A stretch of DNA of 64,000 nucleotides from Stutzerimonas xanthomarina DSM 18231 (lineage in GTDB: Bacteria > Pseudomonadota > Gammaproteobacteria > Pseudomonadales > Pseudomonadaceae). A program made the translations under genes and the position numbers. The stretch covers positions 1 to 64,000 of the forward strand of contig NZ_FQXA01000004.1 of assembly GCF_900129835.1 (NCBI RefSeq). The letters are read 5' to 3'. The notes under the pieces are model-generated. The model had not been told where the DNA came from. It made no database searches and worked only from the letters and a program-made list of their open reading frames with translations. Numbering within the stretch: position 1 is the first letter of the stretch; every line of letters starts with the position of its first letter. Below, piece after piece: positions 41,356-49,305 of this stretch.

Positions 41356-42240
41356 ATGCGAATGCGCCTGATGCTGTTGGGCGGCGGTAATGCCCTGGGT
41401 CAGGCGCTTATCCGCCTGGGCGCCGAGGAAGACATCGGCTTCCTCGCGCCGCGCCCGCCCAGCCAGGGCTGGGATGCGCCAAGTCTGACTACTTTGCTCG
41501 ACGATAACCGCCCGGATATCGTCATCAACCTCGCCTATTACTTTGACTGGTTCCAGAGCGGGCATGTCGATGAGGCCGTGCTGGCCAAGCAGGAGCGAGC
41601 AGTCGAACGCCTGGCCGAGCTGGGCCAGCATCATCAGTTTGTTCTGATGCAACCGTCCAGCTACCGGGTATTTGACGGGGCCCGAACGACCTCCTACAGC
41701 GAAAGAGACGAGGTGGCGCCGCTCGACGCGCGCAGCTGTGCTCTCTGGCGTATGGAGCAGAGTGTGCGTGCGCTCTGCCCTCGGCACGTTTTGTTGCGCT
41801 TTGGCTGGTTGCTGGACGACAGTTCGGACGGCTTGCTTGGCCGGTTCCTTCAGCGTCTCGAAGAGAGCGACGAACTGTGCCTCGCCGATGATCGTCGTGG
41901 CAACCCTACACCGGTCGAGGATGCGGCGCGGGTGATCCTGGCTGTGCTGAAGCAATTGGATTGCCAGGCGCCATTGTGGGGAACCTATCACTATGGTGGG
42001 CACGAGGCGTCAACCCCGCTGGTGGTTGGTCAGGCGCTTTTGACCGAGGCGGCCAATCACCGTCAGTTGGTGGTTGGCAGCCTGACCCCCGTCGCTCATG
42101 CGGCCTGCTCGGATGCAGCAGACGAGCCACAGCATGGCGTGTTGGCGTGCAGGAAAATATTCAACACCTTCGGTATCAAACCGCGCGCCTGGCGCACCGG
42201 ATTGCCGAGCCTATTGGAGCGTTATTACCGTCATGGCTGA
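41356..42240 (+). CDS. RmlD-like SDR protein (sugar-nucleotide reductase-like)
   Basis: 294 aa from ATG 41356; the frame is open back into ssb (41191), but that part is the ssb gene in another frame. The N-terminal Rossmann motif is LLGGGNALGQALI (~6-18), followed by DDNRPDIVINLAYYFDW, typical of dTDP-4-dehydrorhamnose reductase relatives. The classical YxxxK pair is not clear: SSYRVFDG and SCALWRMEQ lie where it should be, so activity is uncertain. It overlaps the next epimerase gene by 8 bp. In P. aeruginosa a similar pair lies next to oprG, as here. Confidence 0.75.
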   Translation: MRMRLMLLGGGNALGQALIRLGAEEDIGFLAPRPPSQGWDAPSLTTLLDDNRPDIVINLAYYFDWFQSGHVDEAVLAKQERAVERLAELGQHHQFVLMQPSSYRVFDGARTTSYSERDEVAPLDARSCALWRMEQSVRALCPRHVLLRFGWLLDDSSDGLLGRFLQRLEESDELCLADDRRGNPTPVEDAARVILAVLKQLDCQAPLWGTYHYGGHEASTPLVVGQALLTEAANHRQLVVGSLTPVAHAACSDAADEPQHGVLACRKIFNTFGIKPRAWRTGLPSLLERYYRHG

Positions 42241-43162
42241 GCTGCCTGTTCTGGTCACCGGAGGAGCCGGGTTCATCGGTTCCAATCTGGTCGATGCACT
42301 TGTTGCGCGTGGCTACACTGTTCGGGTGCTGGACAATCTGTCGACGGGCAAGCGCAGCAACTTGCCGGATGATGAGGGCGTTGAGCTGATCGTCGGCGAC
42401 GTCGCGGATGCGCAAACGATGCGCGATGCCGTTCAGGGATGCCGCGCCGTTGTGCACCTTGCCGCTGTGGCGTCGGTCCAGGCCTCGGTCGATGATCCGG
42501 TTGGCACGCATCAGAGCAATCTGGTGGGAACGCTGAATCTCTGTGAGGCGATGCGCGCTGAAGGAGTGCGACGGGTGGTGTTTGCCTCCAGCGCTGCGGT
42601 CTACGGCAACAACGGCGAAGGTGCCCCCATCGGCGAAGACACCCCGAAAGCGCCGCTGACGCCTTATGCGACGGATAAGCTGGCCAGCGAACACTATCTG
42701 GACTTCTATCGTCGTCAGCATGGATTGGAGCCAGTGGTTTTTCGGTTCTTCAATATCTATGGGCCGCGTCAGGATCCATCGTCTCCCTACTCAGGGGTCA
42801 TTAGCATCTTTACCGAGAGGGCGCAGAAGGGTTTGCCGATTGCGATTTTCGGCGATGGCGAGCAGACCCGAGATTTCCTGTATGTCGGTGATCTCGTCGA
42901 GCTATTGGTGCAGGCGTTGGAGCGTCCGATCGCTGAACCCGGTGAGGTCAACGTCGGACTGAATCGCGCCACCAGCCTGAACCAATTGTTGAGTGCGATC
43001 GGCGAGGTGCTCGGTGGATTGCCGCCGGTCACTCACCAGGCGGCGCGCAGCGGCGACATCCGTCATTCGCGAGCGAACAATGCAAGGTTGCTGCAGCGTT
43101 ACCGTTTGCCGGATCAACCAACAGACATGCGTGACGGGCTGGCGAAGTTGCTCGGCCGGTAA
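42233..43162 (+). CDS. NAD-dependent sugar-nucleotide epimerase/dehydratase
   Basis: 309 aa from the ATG at 42233, inside the end of the previous gene. The frame is open to 42098 but only this start gives the Rossmann motif at the N terminus (VTGGAGFIGSNLVD, ~7-20). Catalytic Ser in FASSAAVYG (~118-126) and YATDK (~144-148) are intact, the extended-SDR pattern of UDP-glucose 4-epimerases. It presumably changes a nucleotide sugar for a surface glycan, together with the RmlD-like partner; the substrate is unknown. A terminator follows. Confidence 0.85.
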   Translation: MAELPVLVTGGAGFIGSNLVDALVARGYTVRVLDNLSTGKRSNLPDDEGVELIVGDVADAQTMRDAVQGCRAVVHLAAVASVQASVDDPVGTHQSNLVGTLNLCEAMRAEGVRRVVFASSAAVYGNNGEGAPIGEDTPKAPLTPYATDKLASEHYLDFYRRQHGLEPVVFRFFNIYGPRQDPSSPYSGVISIFTERAQKGLPIAIFGDGEQTRDFLYVGDLVELLVQALERPIAEPGEVNVGLNRATSLNQLLSAIGEVLGGLPPVTHQAARSGDIRHSRANNARLLQRYRLPDQPTDMRDGLAKLLGR

Positions 43163-43180
43163 AGCAACGCTGGAAAACAG

Positions 43181-43202
43181 AAAGGCGCCCTAGGGCGCCT
43201 TT
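43181..43202. terminator. Bidirectional terminator between the epimerase gene and oprG
   Basis: Perfect 10-bp stem AAAGGCGCCC (43181-43190) with GGGCGCCTTT (43193-43202) and a two-base TA spacer, symmetric for both strands. A second dyad CGATTCG/CGAATCG (43213-43231) lies closer to the oprG stop. Confidence 0.75.
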
Positions 43203-43232
43203 GTCGTAACTGCGATTCGGCTTGCGAATCGG

Positions 43233-43919
43233 TCAGAACTTATAGCCGAGCCCGACCATATAAACCATCGGATCGACGTCTACATCGACTTTGACCTTGG
43301 CGCCGCCGAAGCTCGTTGTGCCTGTTGTATCGATGTCGATATAGCGAACCTGGGCGTTGACCATCATATTGTCGGTCAGCATGTAATCCATGCCCACTTG
43401 CGCAGCCAAGCCCCAAGAGTCCTTCATGTCCAGGCCGCTGAAGCCCTTGGCTTCAGCTTCGCTGCTGAGCTTGTCATCGAAGAACCAGGTGTAGTTGATG
43501 CCGGCGCCTACGTAAGGTTGGAACGCTGACTTGCTGTCGAGCGGATAGTACACAACGCTCAGGGTCGGCGGCAGATGCTTGAGTTCGCCCAGCTTGCCGT
43601 TTAGCGATGCAAAACCGCCGGGCATACCAGCAACACCGACGTCATGAGTGAAGGGGCTGGCGGCGAGCAGTTCGATACCGATTTTGTCGGTAACCATGTA
43701 GGCGAAGTTCAAACCCAGCTGGGTGTCGCTATCGAGCGTAGCCTTAGTCCCGGCAACGCTCGTGGAGAGGGCGCCTACCCAGATATCACCGCTATCCTCT
43801 CGCGGATCAACAGTAATCGCGCCAGCGCGGAGAATCACATCACCAGCCTGATGAGCCTGGGCGAAGGGGGAGGCGAGTGCTACGGCCAGCACGGATGCAG
43901 TAAACAGGGTCTTGCGCAT
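43233..43919 (-). CDS. oprG: OmpW-family outer membrane protein OprG
   Basis: 228 aa from the ATG at 43919, preceded by GGAG; the open frame continues far upstream without support. Signal peptide of ~22 residues ending AQA (MRKTLFTASVLAVALASPFA). The mature part has the eight-stranded OmpW pattern (AGAITVDPREDSGD, YPLDSKSAFQPYVGAGINYT) and ends in Phe (GLGYKF), as needed for outer membrane assembly. OmpW proteins pass small hydrophobic or amino-acid molecules. An ANR-type box at the right distance upstream indicates induction at low oxygen. Confidence 0.92.
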   Translation of the reverse strand: MRKTLFTASVLAVALASPFAQAHQAGDVILRAGAITVDPREDSGDIWVGALSTSVAGTKATLDSDTQLGLNFAYMVTDKIGIELLAASPFTHDVGVAGMPGGFASLNGKLGELKHLPPTLSVVYYPLDSKSAFQPYVGAGINYTWFFDDKLSSEAEAKGFSGLDMKDSWGLAAQVGMDYMLTDNMMVNAQVRYIDIDTTGTTSFGGAKVKVDVDVDPMVYMVGLGYKF

Positions 43920-43961
43920 AATGGAACTCCATCGAGGCATGATGTGTTGCGATTGGTGACC

Positions 43962-44002
43962 ATGGTAGGGCGCAGGGCCCTCTCGATTTTGATCCAGCTC
44001 AA
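43962..44002 (-). promoter_or_regulatory. ANR/FNR-dependent promoter of oprG
   Basis: On the minus strand TTGAGCTGGATCAA (44002-43989) matches the ANR/FNR consensus TTGATNNNNATCAA at 9 of 10 positions. A -10 like TACCAT (43967-43962) has its centre 31 bp away, the spacing of class II FNR promoters, in which the box lies at -41.5. The expected start is near 43954, 35 bases before the ATG. Confidence 0.65.
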
Positions 44003-44044
44003 CGAAACGCTGCGCTTTAGTCTGCCTGCGACGTATTGACCGGG

Positions 44045-44082
44045 TTGCCTTTTTTCGCGGATCTAGATGATAATGTTTCTCT
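44045..44082 (+). promoter_or_regulatory. Promoter with Fur-like box before the TonB2-type cluster
   Basis: TTGCCT (44045-44050) and GATAAT (44069-44074) with an 18-bp spacer form a plausible sigma70 promoter. TGATAATGTTTCTCT (44068-44082) covers the -10 box and matches the 7-1-7 Fur pattern TGATAATNATTATCA at 11 of 14 defined bases (left half perfect). Iron-dependent repression is inferred. Confidence 0.45.
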
Positions 44083-44118
44083 TTTCTGGTCTGACCTTCG
44101 TCTGCAAGGACCCCCTCA

Positions 44119-44889
44119 ATGCAAGCCCTTATACCCCGCCTCTTGGCGGTCGCCGTGTTGCCCTGCTGTATGCAGCTCCATGCAGCTCCGCTGGACGCTG
44201 CGCTAGAAGAAAGCCAGCGGCTGGCTGCCGAAGCCAAGGCCTCGCAGGCGCGTATCGAGCAACTCGATGACGCAACGCGGCAGATGCTCACCGAGTACCG
44301 TAACGCCGTTCAGCAGGCGGAGGCGTTGAAGGACTATAACGAGCAGCTGGTCGAACTGACCGCTGCACAGCGCAAGGAACTGGACGGGTTTCAGCGCCAG
44401 TTGGACAGCATCGAACGCACTCAGGAAGCCGTTGCTCCGCAGATGGGGCGGATGATCGAAGTGCTTGAGGAATTCATCGCCGCGGATCTTCCGTTCCTCC
44501 CCGACGAGCGCGCCGATCGACTCGCCAGCCTGCAGGATATGCAGGCGCGCGCCGACGTCAGTCTGGCTGAGAAATACCGTCGTATCCTCGAGGCCTATCA
44601 GATCGAGAGCGACTACGGTCGCACCCTGGAAGCCTGGCGCGGCGAGCTGCCGGTCGAAGGCGGCAGCCGCAGTGTCGAATTCCTGCGCCTGGGGCGGACC
44701 ATGCTGTATTACCAGACGCTGGACGCACACGAGAGCGGTTGGTGGAATTCTAAAACCCGTGCATGGGAAGTGCTTGACGGCAGTGCCCGTCGGCCAATCA
44801 CCAAAGCGATTGCGATTGCCCGCCAGCAACAGGCGCCGACCTGGCTTGAACTGCCTGTGAAGACTTTGGCCAAGGAGGCTGCGCAATGA
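44119..44889 (+). CDS. DUF3450 periplasmic protein of a TonB2-type cluster
   Basis: 256 aa. Signal peptide of ~23 residues (to LHAAP), then a long helical, probably coiled-coil part (~27-100, ALEESQRLAAEAKASQAR, QQAEALKDYNEQLVELT). A globular C-terminal half follows with GWWNSKTRAWEVL (~211-223), typical of DUF3450. Such proteins occur only with TtpC/ExbB-type systems and probably help link the energising complex with its partner. The stop overlaps the next start (ATGA). AAGGA lies before the ATG. Confidence 0.8.
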   Translation: MQALIPRLLAVAVLPCCMQLHAAPLDAALEESQRLAAEAKASQARIEQLDDATRQMLTEYRNAVQQAEALKDYNEQLVELTAAQRKELDGFQRQLDSIERTQEAVAPQMGRMIEVLEEFIAADLPFLPDERADRLASLQDMQARADVSLAEKYRRILEAYQIESDYGRTLEAWRGELPVEGGSRSVEFLRLGRTMLYYQTLDAHESGWWNSKTRAWEVLDGSARRPITKAIAIARQQQAPTWLELPVKTLAKEAAQ

Positions 44890-46232
44890 GCCGCTTGTTG
44901 ACGTTGTTGCTCATCGGTTTGTTGCCGGCAATGGCTCAGGCTGCCGAGCCCTTGAGTCCTGATCAACTGCTGCAGCGCATTCGCAGCGAACGCGCGGCGG
45001 AAGTTGACGCCATGCAAGCACGTGAGCAGGCCTTCATCCAGAATCGCAGCGAGCAAGCGCAACTGCTGGCCCGAGCGAATGCCGCGCTTGAAAAACAGAA
45101 AGCCGAAGCTGAGCGCCTGAAAACTGAATTCGATCGCCAGGAAGCCGAGCTGGCTGAACAGGAAAAACTACTGGCGCAGCGCGTCGGTCATCTTGGAGAA
45201 CTGTTCGGCGTGGTGCGGCAGAGTGCTGGCGACATCGCTGGGCAATGGCAGGATAGCCTGCTCAACGCGCAGTATCCGGAGCGCCTGCAGCGCCTGCGGG
45301 CATTGGCTGAAAGCCGCACGTTGCCGTCGGCCGAGGATCTGGACAGCTTCTGGATGACTCTGCTTGAAGACCTCACGGCTAGCGGCCAGGTCGAGCGCGT
45401 CGAGCTTTCGGTAGTGGGCGTCGACGGGCAGCGCAACACCCGGTCTGTCCTGCGGGTCGGTAACTTCTCGGCATTCACCGACGATAATTTCCTTCGTTAC
45501 GACAGCGACGCTCACGAGCTGCTGACGCCAATCCGTCAGCCCGCAGGCATGGCAACCGTCAATGACTATATGAACAGCAGCGAGGCGTTGGCCACATTGC
45601 CGGTCGACCCGAGCCGCGGCTCGTTGCTGGCTCAGCTGCAGCGCCAGCCACAATTGTGGGATCGCGTTCAGCAAGGCGGTCTGGTTGGCTGGGTCATTCT
45701 CGCCCTGGGTGCCATCGGTCTGATCCTTGCAATCTGGCGCATGGTGTATCTGGCGCGGGTCGGGCGCGCAGTGAATCGGCAGACGCGCGAGCTCAATCAA
45801 CCGCGTGACGACAACCCGCTGGGCCGCATCATCGGCGTGCTCGGGCCAAAGCCACAGCTTTCGGACCTCGAGACGCTCGAGCTGAAACTCGACGAGGCGA
45901 TCCTCCAGGAGACGCCACCTCTCGAGCGCGGTCAGCCACTGCTTAAGTTGCTTAGCGCCGTCGCGCCGTTACTCGGACTGCTGGGTACCGTGACCGGCAT
46001 GATCGTAACCTTCCAGGCGATTACGCAGAGTGGCGGTGGTGATTCCCGGTTGATGGCCGACGGTATTTCCCAGGCGTTGGTCACCACGGTGCTGGGTCTG
46101 GTCGTGGCCATTCCCCTTTTGTTTCTGCACAGCCTGCTGGCCAGTCGCAGCAAGGCGCTGATCCAGCTGCTCGAACAGCAGAGCGCGGGCCTGATCGCGC
46201 TGCATCTGTCTGGGACTTCGCGTCGTGACTGA
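44886..46232 (+). CDS. TtpC-like MotA/TolQ/ExbB proton channel protein with periplasmic domain
   Basis: 448 aa. Signal peptide or first hydrophobic segment (1-18), a coiled-coil region (~25-110) and a periplasmic domain to ~255. Then an ExbB-type membrane core: a helix at ~262-285 (GWVILALGAIGLILAIW) and two near 350-375 and 395-420 (APLLGLLGTVTGMIVTFQAI). TtpC is needed by Vibrio TonB2 systems besides ExbB and ExbD. It overlaps the DUF3450 gene by 4 bp and the next exbB by 8 bp. Confidence 0.82.
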   Translation: MSRLLTLLLIGLLPAMAQAAEPLSPDQLLQRIRSERAAEVDAMQAREQAFIQNRSEQAQLLARANAALEKQKAEAERLKTEFDRQEAELAEQEKLLAQRVGHLGELFGVVRQSAGDIAGQWQDSLLNAQYPERLQRLRALAESRTLPSAEDLDSFWMTLLEDLTASGQVERVELSVVGVDGQRNTRSVLRVGNFSAFTDDNFLRYDSDAHELLTPIRQPAGMATVNDYMNSSEALATLPVDPSRGSLLAQLQRQPQLWDRVQQGGLVGWVILALGAIGLILAIWRMVYLARVGRAVNRQTRELNQPRDDNPLGRIIGVLGPKPQLSDLETLELKLDEAILQETPPLERGQPLLKLLSAVAPLLGLLGTVTGMIVTFQAITQSGGGDSRLMADGISQALVTTVLGLVVAIPLLFLHSLLASRSKALIQLLEQQSAGLIALHLSGTSRRD

Positions 46233-46770
46233 TCTGCACGGCCAATGGCTGCGTCTGGTCGACAGTGGCCATGCGCTGCTCGACTTCATGGCGGCAGGTG
46301 GCGCGGTGATGTGGGCGCTGGCCGCCTTGTGCGTGTTGTATTGGACGCTGGTGTTCGAGCGGTTGTGGTTCATGCGCCGGGTATTTCCGCGCTGGGTGGA
46401 AGCCCGTCGCCAGGCCTGGGGGCAGCTGCCCAACGAACCCGGTAGCTGGCAGCGTGCGGTACGTAGTGCCTGGCTCGCTCAGGCGCAGCAACAGCTCTCC
46501 GGCCCGCTGCGGATGAGCAAAACCATGGTTGCGATGTACCCGTTGCTCGGGTTGCTTGGCACCGTCACCGGCATGATCGCGGTATTCGATGTACTGGCGC
46601 TCAATGGCACCGGCAACCCTCGCGGCATGGCCGCAGGCGTTTGGCAGGCGACTCTGCCGACCATGGCCGGCATGGTGCTGGCCATCACTGGACTGTTCAG
46701 CCTGGCGCGTCTCGAACGTATTTCGCGCCAGGCTCTCGACCGGCTGGCCGACCAGCTGCGTCACGATTGA
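46225..46770 (+). CDS. ExbB-like proton channel subunit
   Basis: 181 aa from a GTG start inside the end of the ttpC-like gene. Three hydrophobic segments (~22-42, ~95-118 and ~140-165). The second contains the family motif YPLLGLLGTVTGMIAVFDV and the third ATLPTMAGMVLAITGLF. It should form the proton channel with ExbD and drive TonB in the inner membrane. ExbD follows after 10 bp. Confidence 0.85.
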   Translation: MTDLHGQWLRLVDSGHALLDFMAAGGAVMWALAALCVLYWTLVFERLWFMRRVFPRWVEARRQAWGQLPNEPGSWQRAVRSAWLAQAQQQLSGPLRMSKTMVAMYPLLGLLGTVTGMIAVFDVLALNGTGNPRGMAAGVWQATLPTMAGMVLAITGLFSLARLERISRQALDRLADQLRHD

Positions 46771-46780
46771 GGATTAACGG

Positions 46781-47194
46781 ATGCGTATGCGTCGTCACCA
46801 CTACCAGCAGGAAGAAGACACCGGCATCGACCTGACGCCGATGCTCGATGTGGTTTTCATCATGCTGATTTTCTTCATCGTCACCAGCTCCTTTATCAAG
46901 GAGTCCGGTGTCGAGGTTCAGCGGCCGCAGGCCGACACTGCCAGCGCCCAGGACAAGGGCAACATCCTGATTGCAGTGACCGCGGATGGTCAGGTCTGGA
47001 TCGACAAACAGGCCGTGGACGTACGCAGCGTCAGGGCCCACGTTGAGCGCATGCGCGTCGACCAGCCGGAAGGCGCCGTCGTGGTCCAGGCCGATCAGGA
47101 TGCACGCACGGGCCTTGTGGTTCAGGTGATGGATCAGGCACGTCTCGCCGGAGTTCAGGACGTGGCCCTGGCCGCCAGTTCGGGAGCGCAGTGA
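46781..47194 (+). CDS. ExbD-like biopolymer transport protein
   Basis: 137 aa. One membrane helix (~20-42) begins DLTPMLDVVFIMLIFFIVTS, with the conserved aspartate D26-27 region that carries protons. A periplasmic domain follows (VQVMDQARLAGVQDVALAA at the end). It partners the ExbB-like protein just upstream. Its stop overlaps the start of the tonB-like gene (TGATG). Confidence 0.88.
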   Translation: MRMRRHHYQQEEDTGIDLTPMLDVVFIMLIFFIVTSSFIKESGVEVQRPQADTASAQDKGNILIAVTADGQVWIDKQAVDVRSVRAHVERMRVDQPEGAVVVQADQDARTGLVVQVMDQARLAGVQDVALAASSGAQ

Positions 47195-47904
47195 TGGTTC
47201 GTGGGCTGACCCGCGTTGGGTTGTCCTTCATCGCTGCCTGCGTGGTAGCCTTGCTGCTGTTTGCGCTGATGTTGAGCATGGTTAACCCGCCCCGTAGCGA
47301 GGTGACCGACGACCCGGTTGCCATCGCCAATTTCGTGCGGATGGACAACCGCAACGAAAGCACTGCGACCCGCTCGCGGCAGCAGGCACCGCAACCGCCC
47401 CAACCGAAGACACCTCAGACTCCCACACCGCCGACCCCGAGCATGGCGACGCCCAGTGCCAGTCTGCCGAAGCTCGATCTGCCCTTGCCGAACATCGATA
47501 CCGGTGTGTCGGTTGCAAGCGCTCCGGCGCCCAGCCTTGCAGGGCTGACGGCCGCGCCTGCTCCGGCAGCACCGCCGGCACCCGCAGCGCCTTCGGCAGA
47601 CGAGACAGCAGGACAGTCCGGCCCTGAGCAGGAAGTCATGCCGCTCAATGATGTTCGTCCCGAATACCCTTATCGGGCGCGTCAGCGCGGCATCGAGGGC
47701 CATATCAAACTCGCATTCACCATCACCGCTGCCGGTAGAGTCGAAAACATCCGCGTGATGGAGGCGTTGCCGCCGAACGTGTTCGATCGCGAGGCCCGCC
47801 GTGCCGCAGCCCGCTGGCGTTTCGCCCCGCGCACCGAAAATGGTGCTGCGGTATCACGCGAAGCCGTCAAAACCCTTCATTTCCGCCTGCAAGGAGAACG
47901 CTGA
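47194..47904 (+). CDS. TonB2-like energy transducer
   Basis: 236 aa from ATG 47194, which shares a base with the exbD stop; a GTG three bases upstream is less likely. One N-terminal membrane anchor (~9-30), a proline/alanine-rich periplasmic spacer (~65-145) and a TonB C-terminal domain (YPYRARQRGIEGHIKLAFTI, ~155-236). It is shorter in the C-terminal domain region than typical TonB1, as in TonB2 proteins. It transfers proton-motive energy to outer membrane receptors; the receptor served here is not encoded nearby. Confidence 0.85.
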   Translation: MVRGLTRVGLSFIAACVVALLLFALMLSMVNPPRSEVTDDPVAIANFVRMDNRNESTATRSRQQAPQPPQPKTPQTPTPPTPSMATPSASLPKLDLPLPNIDTGVSVASAPAPSLAGLTAAPAPAAPPAPAAPSADETAGQSGPEQEVMPLNDVRPEYPYRARQRGIEGHIKLAFTITAAGRVENIRVMEALPPNVFDREARRAAARWRFAPRTENGAAVSREAVKTLHFRLQGER

Positions 47905-47905
47905 C

Positions 47906-48997
47906 ATGCCCCGTTTGCTGTTGATGATCTCGTTGTTATTCGCTGTATCGGCTCATGCTGCCCAGAGCATCGATCCCTCGGTATTCAAAGCGCTTGAACG
48001 TGCCCAGAGTGCGCAAGAGAAGGGTGACTATGGCGCTGCGCATCGTGCGCTGAAGCAGGCCGAGGCGAAGCCAGGCAGTGCCGAGGAAGCGCTGTTATGG
48101 CGCAGTCGTGCTTATCTGGCGTGGGCTGAAGGCAACAATCATCAAGCGCTGGAGCTGCTCGACAAGGCGATCGCCAGTGGCAAGCTGGACGAGACAATAC
48201 TACCGAACGAGCGGCTCAACCTGGCGAAACTCAACCTGATCGAACGCCGCTATGCCAAGGTCATCAGTCTGCTGGGCTCACCCGCCAATACAAATGAAGA
48301 AGTCCTGCAGATGCTGGTGCAGGCTTATCAGGGGCTCGGACAGCACGCCAAGGCATTGCCACTGGCTGAGCGCTATGTCCAGGCCAATCCCAACGCTGCT
48401 GATACCTGGCTGCAGTTTCTGGTAGGTGGTAATGCCGAGCTGAAGCGATACGAGACGGCAGAGCGCTGGCAGAGCAGGCTGCTCGCTCGTCATCCGGATC
48501 AAGCCAAGAGCTGGCGGCAATTGGCGGGCCTGCAGCAGATGGCTGGCAATGACGATAAGGCGCTCGCAACCCTGCGTGCGGCGCATGCCAAGGGTCTGCG
48601 TTTCAGTGAAGCCGAGCTGGATAATCTGGTGTTGCTTGCCGGTGCCGCTGGCCAGCCTTGGCAAGGTGCGAAGTTGCTTCAGGGCATGCTCAAGTCGGGC
48701 CTTCTAGCCAGCGATGCCAAGCGGCGTGAGCGTCTGGGCATGCTCTGGTGGCAGGCCCGCGAGCGTTCGGAGGCGGCGCAGATCTACCGGGATCTGGCGG
48801 CCCAATCCGGTAGCGCCACGTTCTGGCTGAACGTCGCCCAGCTGGAACTGGAACAAACCCACTGGCAAGCCGGTCTTGATGCGCTGAAACAGGCCGAGCG
48901 CGCAGGCGCTGAACGGCGCAAGGTTCGCTCCTGGCGCGAGTGGGCCGAAGGTGAACTGAGTTTCGAGCGACAACGTCAGGTCGCTAGCACTCGCTGA
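47906..48997 (+). CDS. TPR-repeat periplasmic protein of the TonB2-type cluster
   Basis: 363 aa from the ATG at 47906, preceded by AAGGAG; the frame is open earlier inside tonB but lacks support. A signal peptide of ~17 residues ends SAHAA. The rest is a run of helical tetratricopeptide-like repeats (ALERAQSAQEKGDYGAAHRA, LVQAYQGLGQHAKALPLAER). TPR proteins are the usual sixth member of TtpC-TonB2 clusters. It starts 1 bp after the tonB stop. A terminator follows at 49080. Confidence 0.82.
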   Translation: MPRLLLMISLLFAVSAHAAQSIDPSVFKALERAQSAQEKGDYGAAHRALKQAEAKPGSAEEALLWRSRAYLAWAEGNNHQALELLDKAIASGKLDETILPNERLNLAKLNLIERRYAKVISLLGSPANTNEEVLQMLVQAYQGLGQHAKALPLAERYVQANPNAADTWLQFLVGGNAELKRYETAERWQSRLLARHPDQAKSWRQLAGLQQMAGNDDKALATLRAAHAKGLRFSEAELDNLVLLAGAAGQPWQGAKLLQGMLKSGLLASDAKRRERLGMLWWQARERSEAAQIYRDLAAQSGSATFWLNVAQLELEQTHWQAGLDALKQAERAGAERRKVRSWREWAEGELSFERQRQVASTR

Positions 48998-49079
48998 TCA
49001 CCTGCTCGGGACCGCTTTAGACGTACGTCTACGCAACTCCGGGATATTCAGGCCTAGCGCGTAGCAGATGCGCATAGAA

Positions 49080-49104
49080 GCCCCGCCACAGTGGCGGGGT
49101 TTTG
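49080..49104 (+). terminator. Terminator of the TonB2-type cluster
   Basis: Stem CCCCGCC (49081-49087) with GGCGGGG (49093-49099), loop ACAGT, followed by TTTTGTTT. Confidence 0.85.
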
Positions 49105-49239
49105 TTTATGCGTTCGGGAAATAGCGCGCATATCGCTGCAGAGCGCTCCGGCGCAGCTAGCAACCATGGCTACAGCTTGCACCCGTGGACAGCAGGCATT
49201 GCGCTGCCAATCGGAACCCGCAATCAATTGAGGGACATT

Positions 49240-49267
49240 GCTCGATGCTCGATGCTCGATGCTCGAT
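49240..49267. repeat. Four tandem copies of a 7-bp repeat
   Basis: GCTCGAT is repeated four times without change (49240-49246, -49253, -49260, -49267). It lies ~40 bp past the stop of the DUF3299 gene, within its likely 3' untranslated region. Such short arrays can vary in copy number by slippage. Confidence 0.9.
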
Positions 49268-49305
49268 GCCGCTCAGCTTGCCGATCAGCCTCGGTTCCGC
49301 TGCGT

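Larger units (their letters stand above)
48998..49305. other. 308-bp intergenic region between two converging operons
   Basis: It separates the TPR gene (+) from the DUF3299 gene (-). It holds a terminator at 49080-49104 and a four-copy heptamer repeat at 49240-49267. An open frame at 49102-49392 shows no coding features. I see no RNA gene or promoter in the rest. Confidence 0.6.

Noticed and set aside
47801..47905. Upstream extension of the TPR protein inside tonB
   Set aside because: The start at 47906 has AAGGAG and gives a clean signal peptide; the extension is tonB in another frame.
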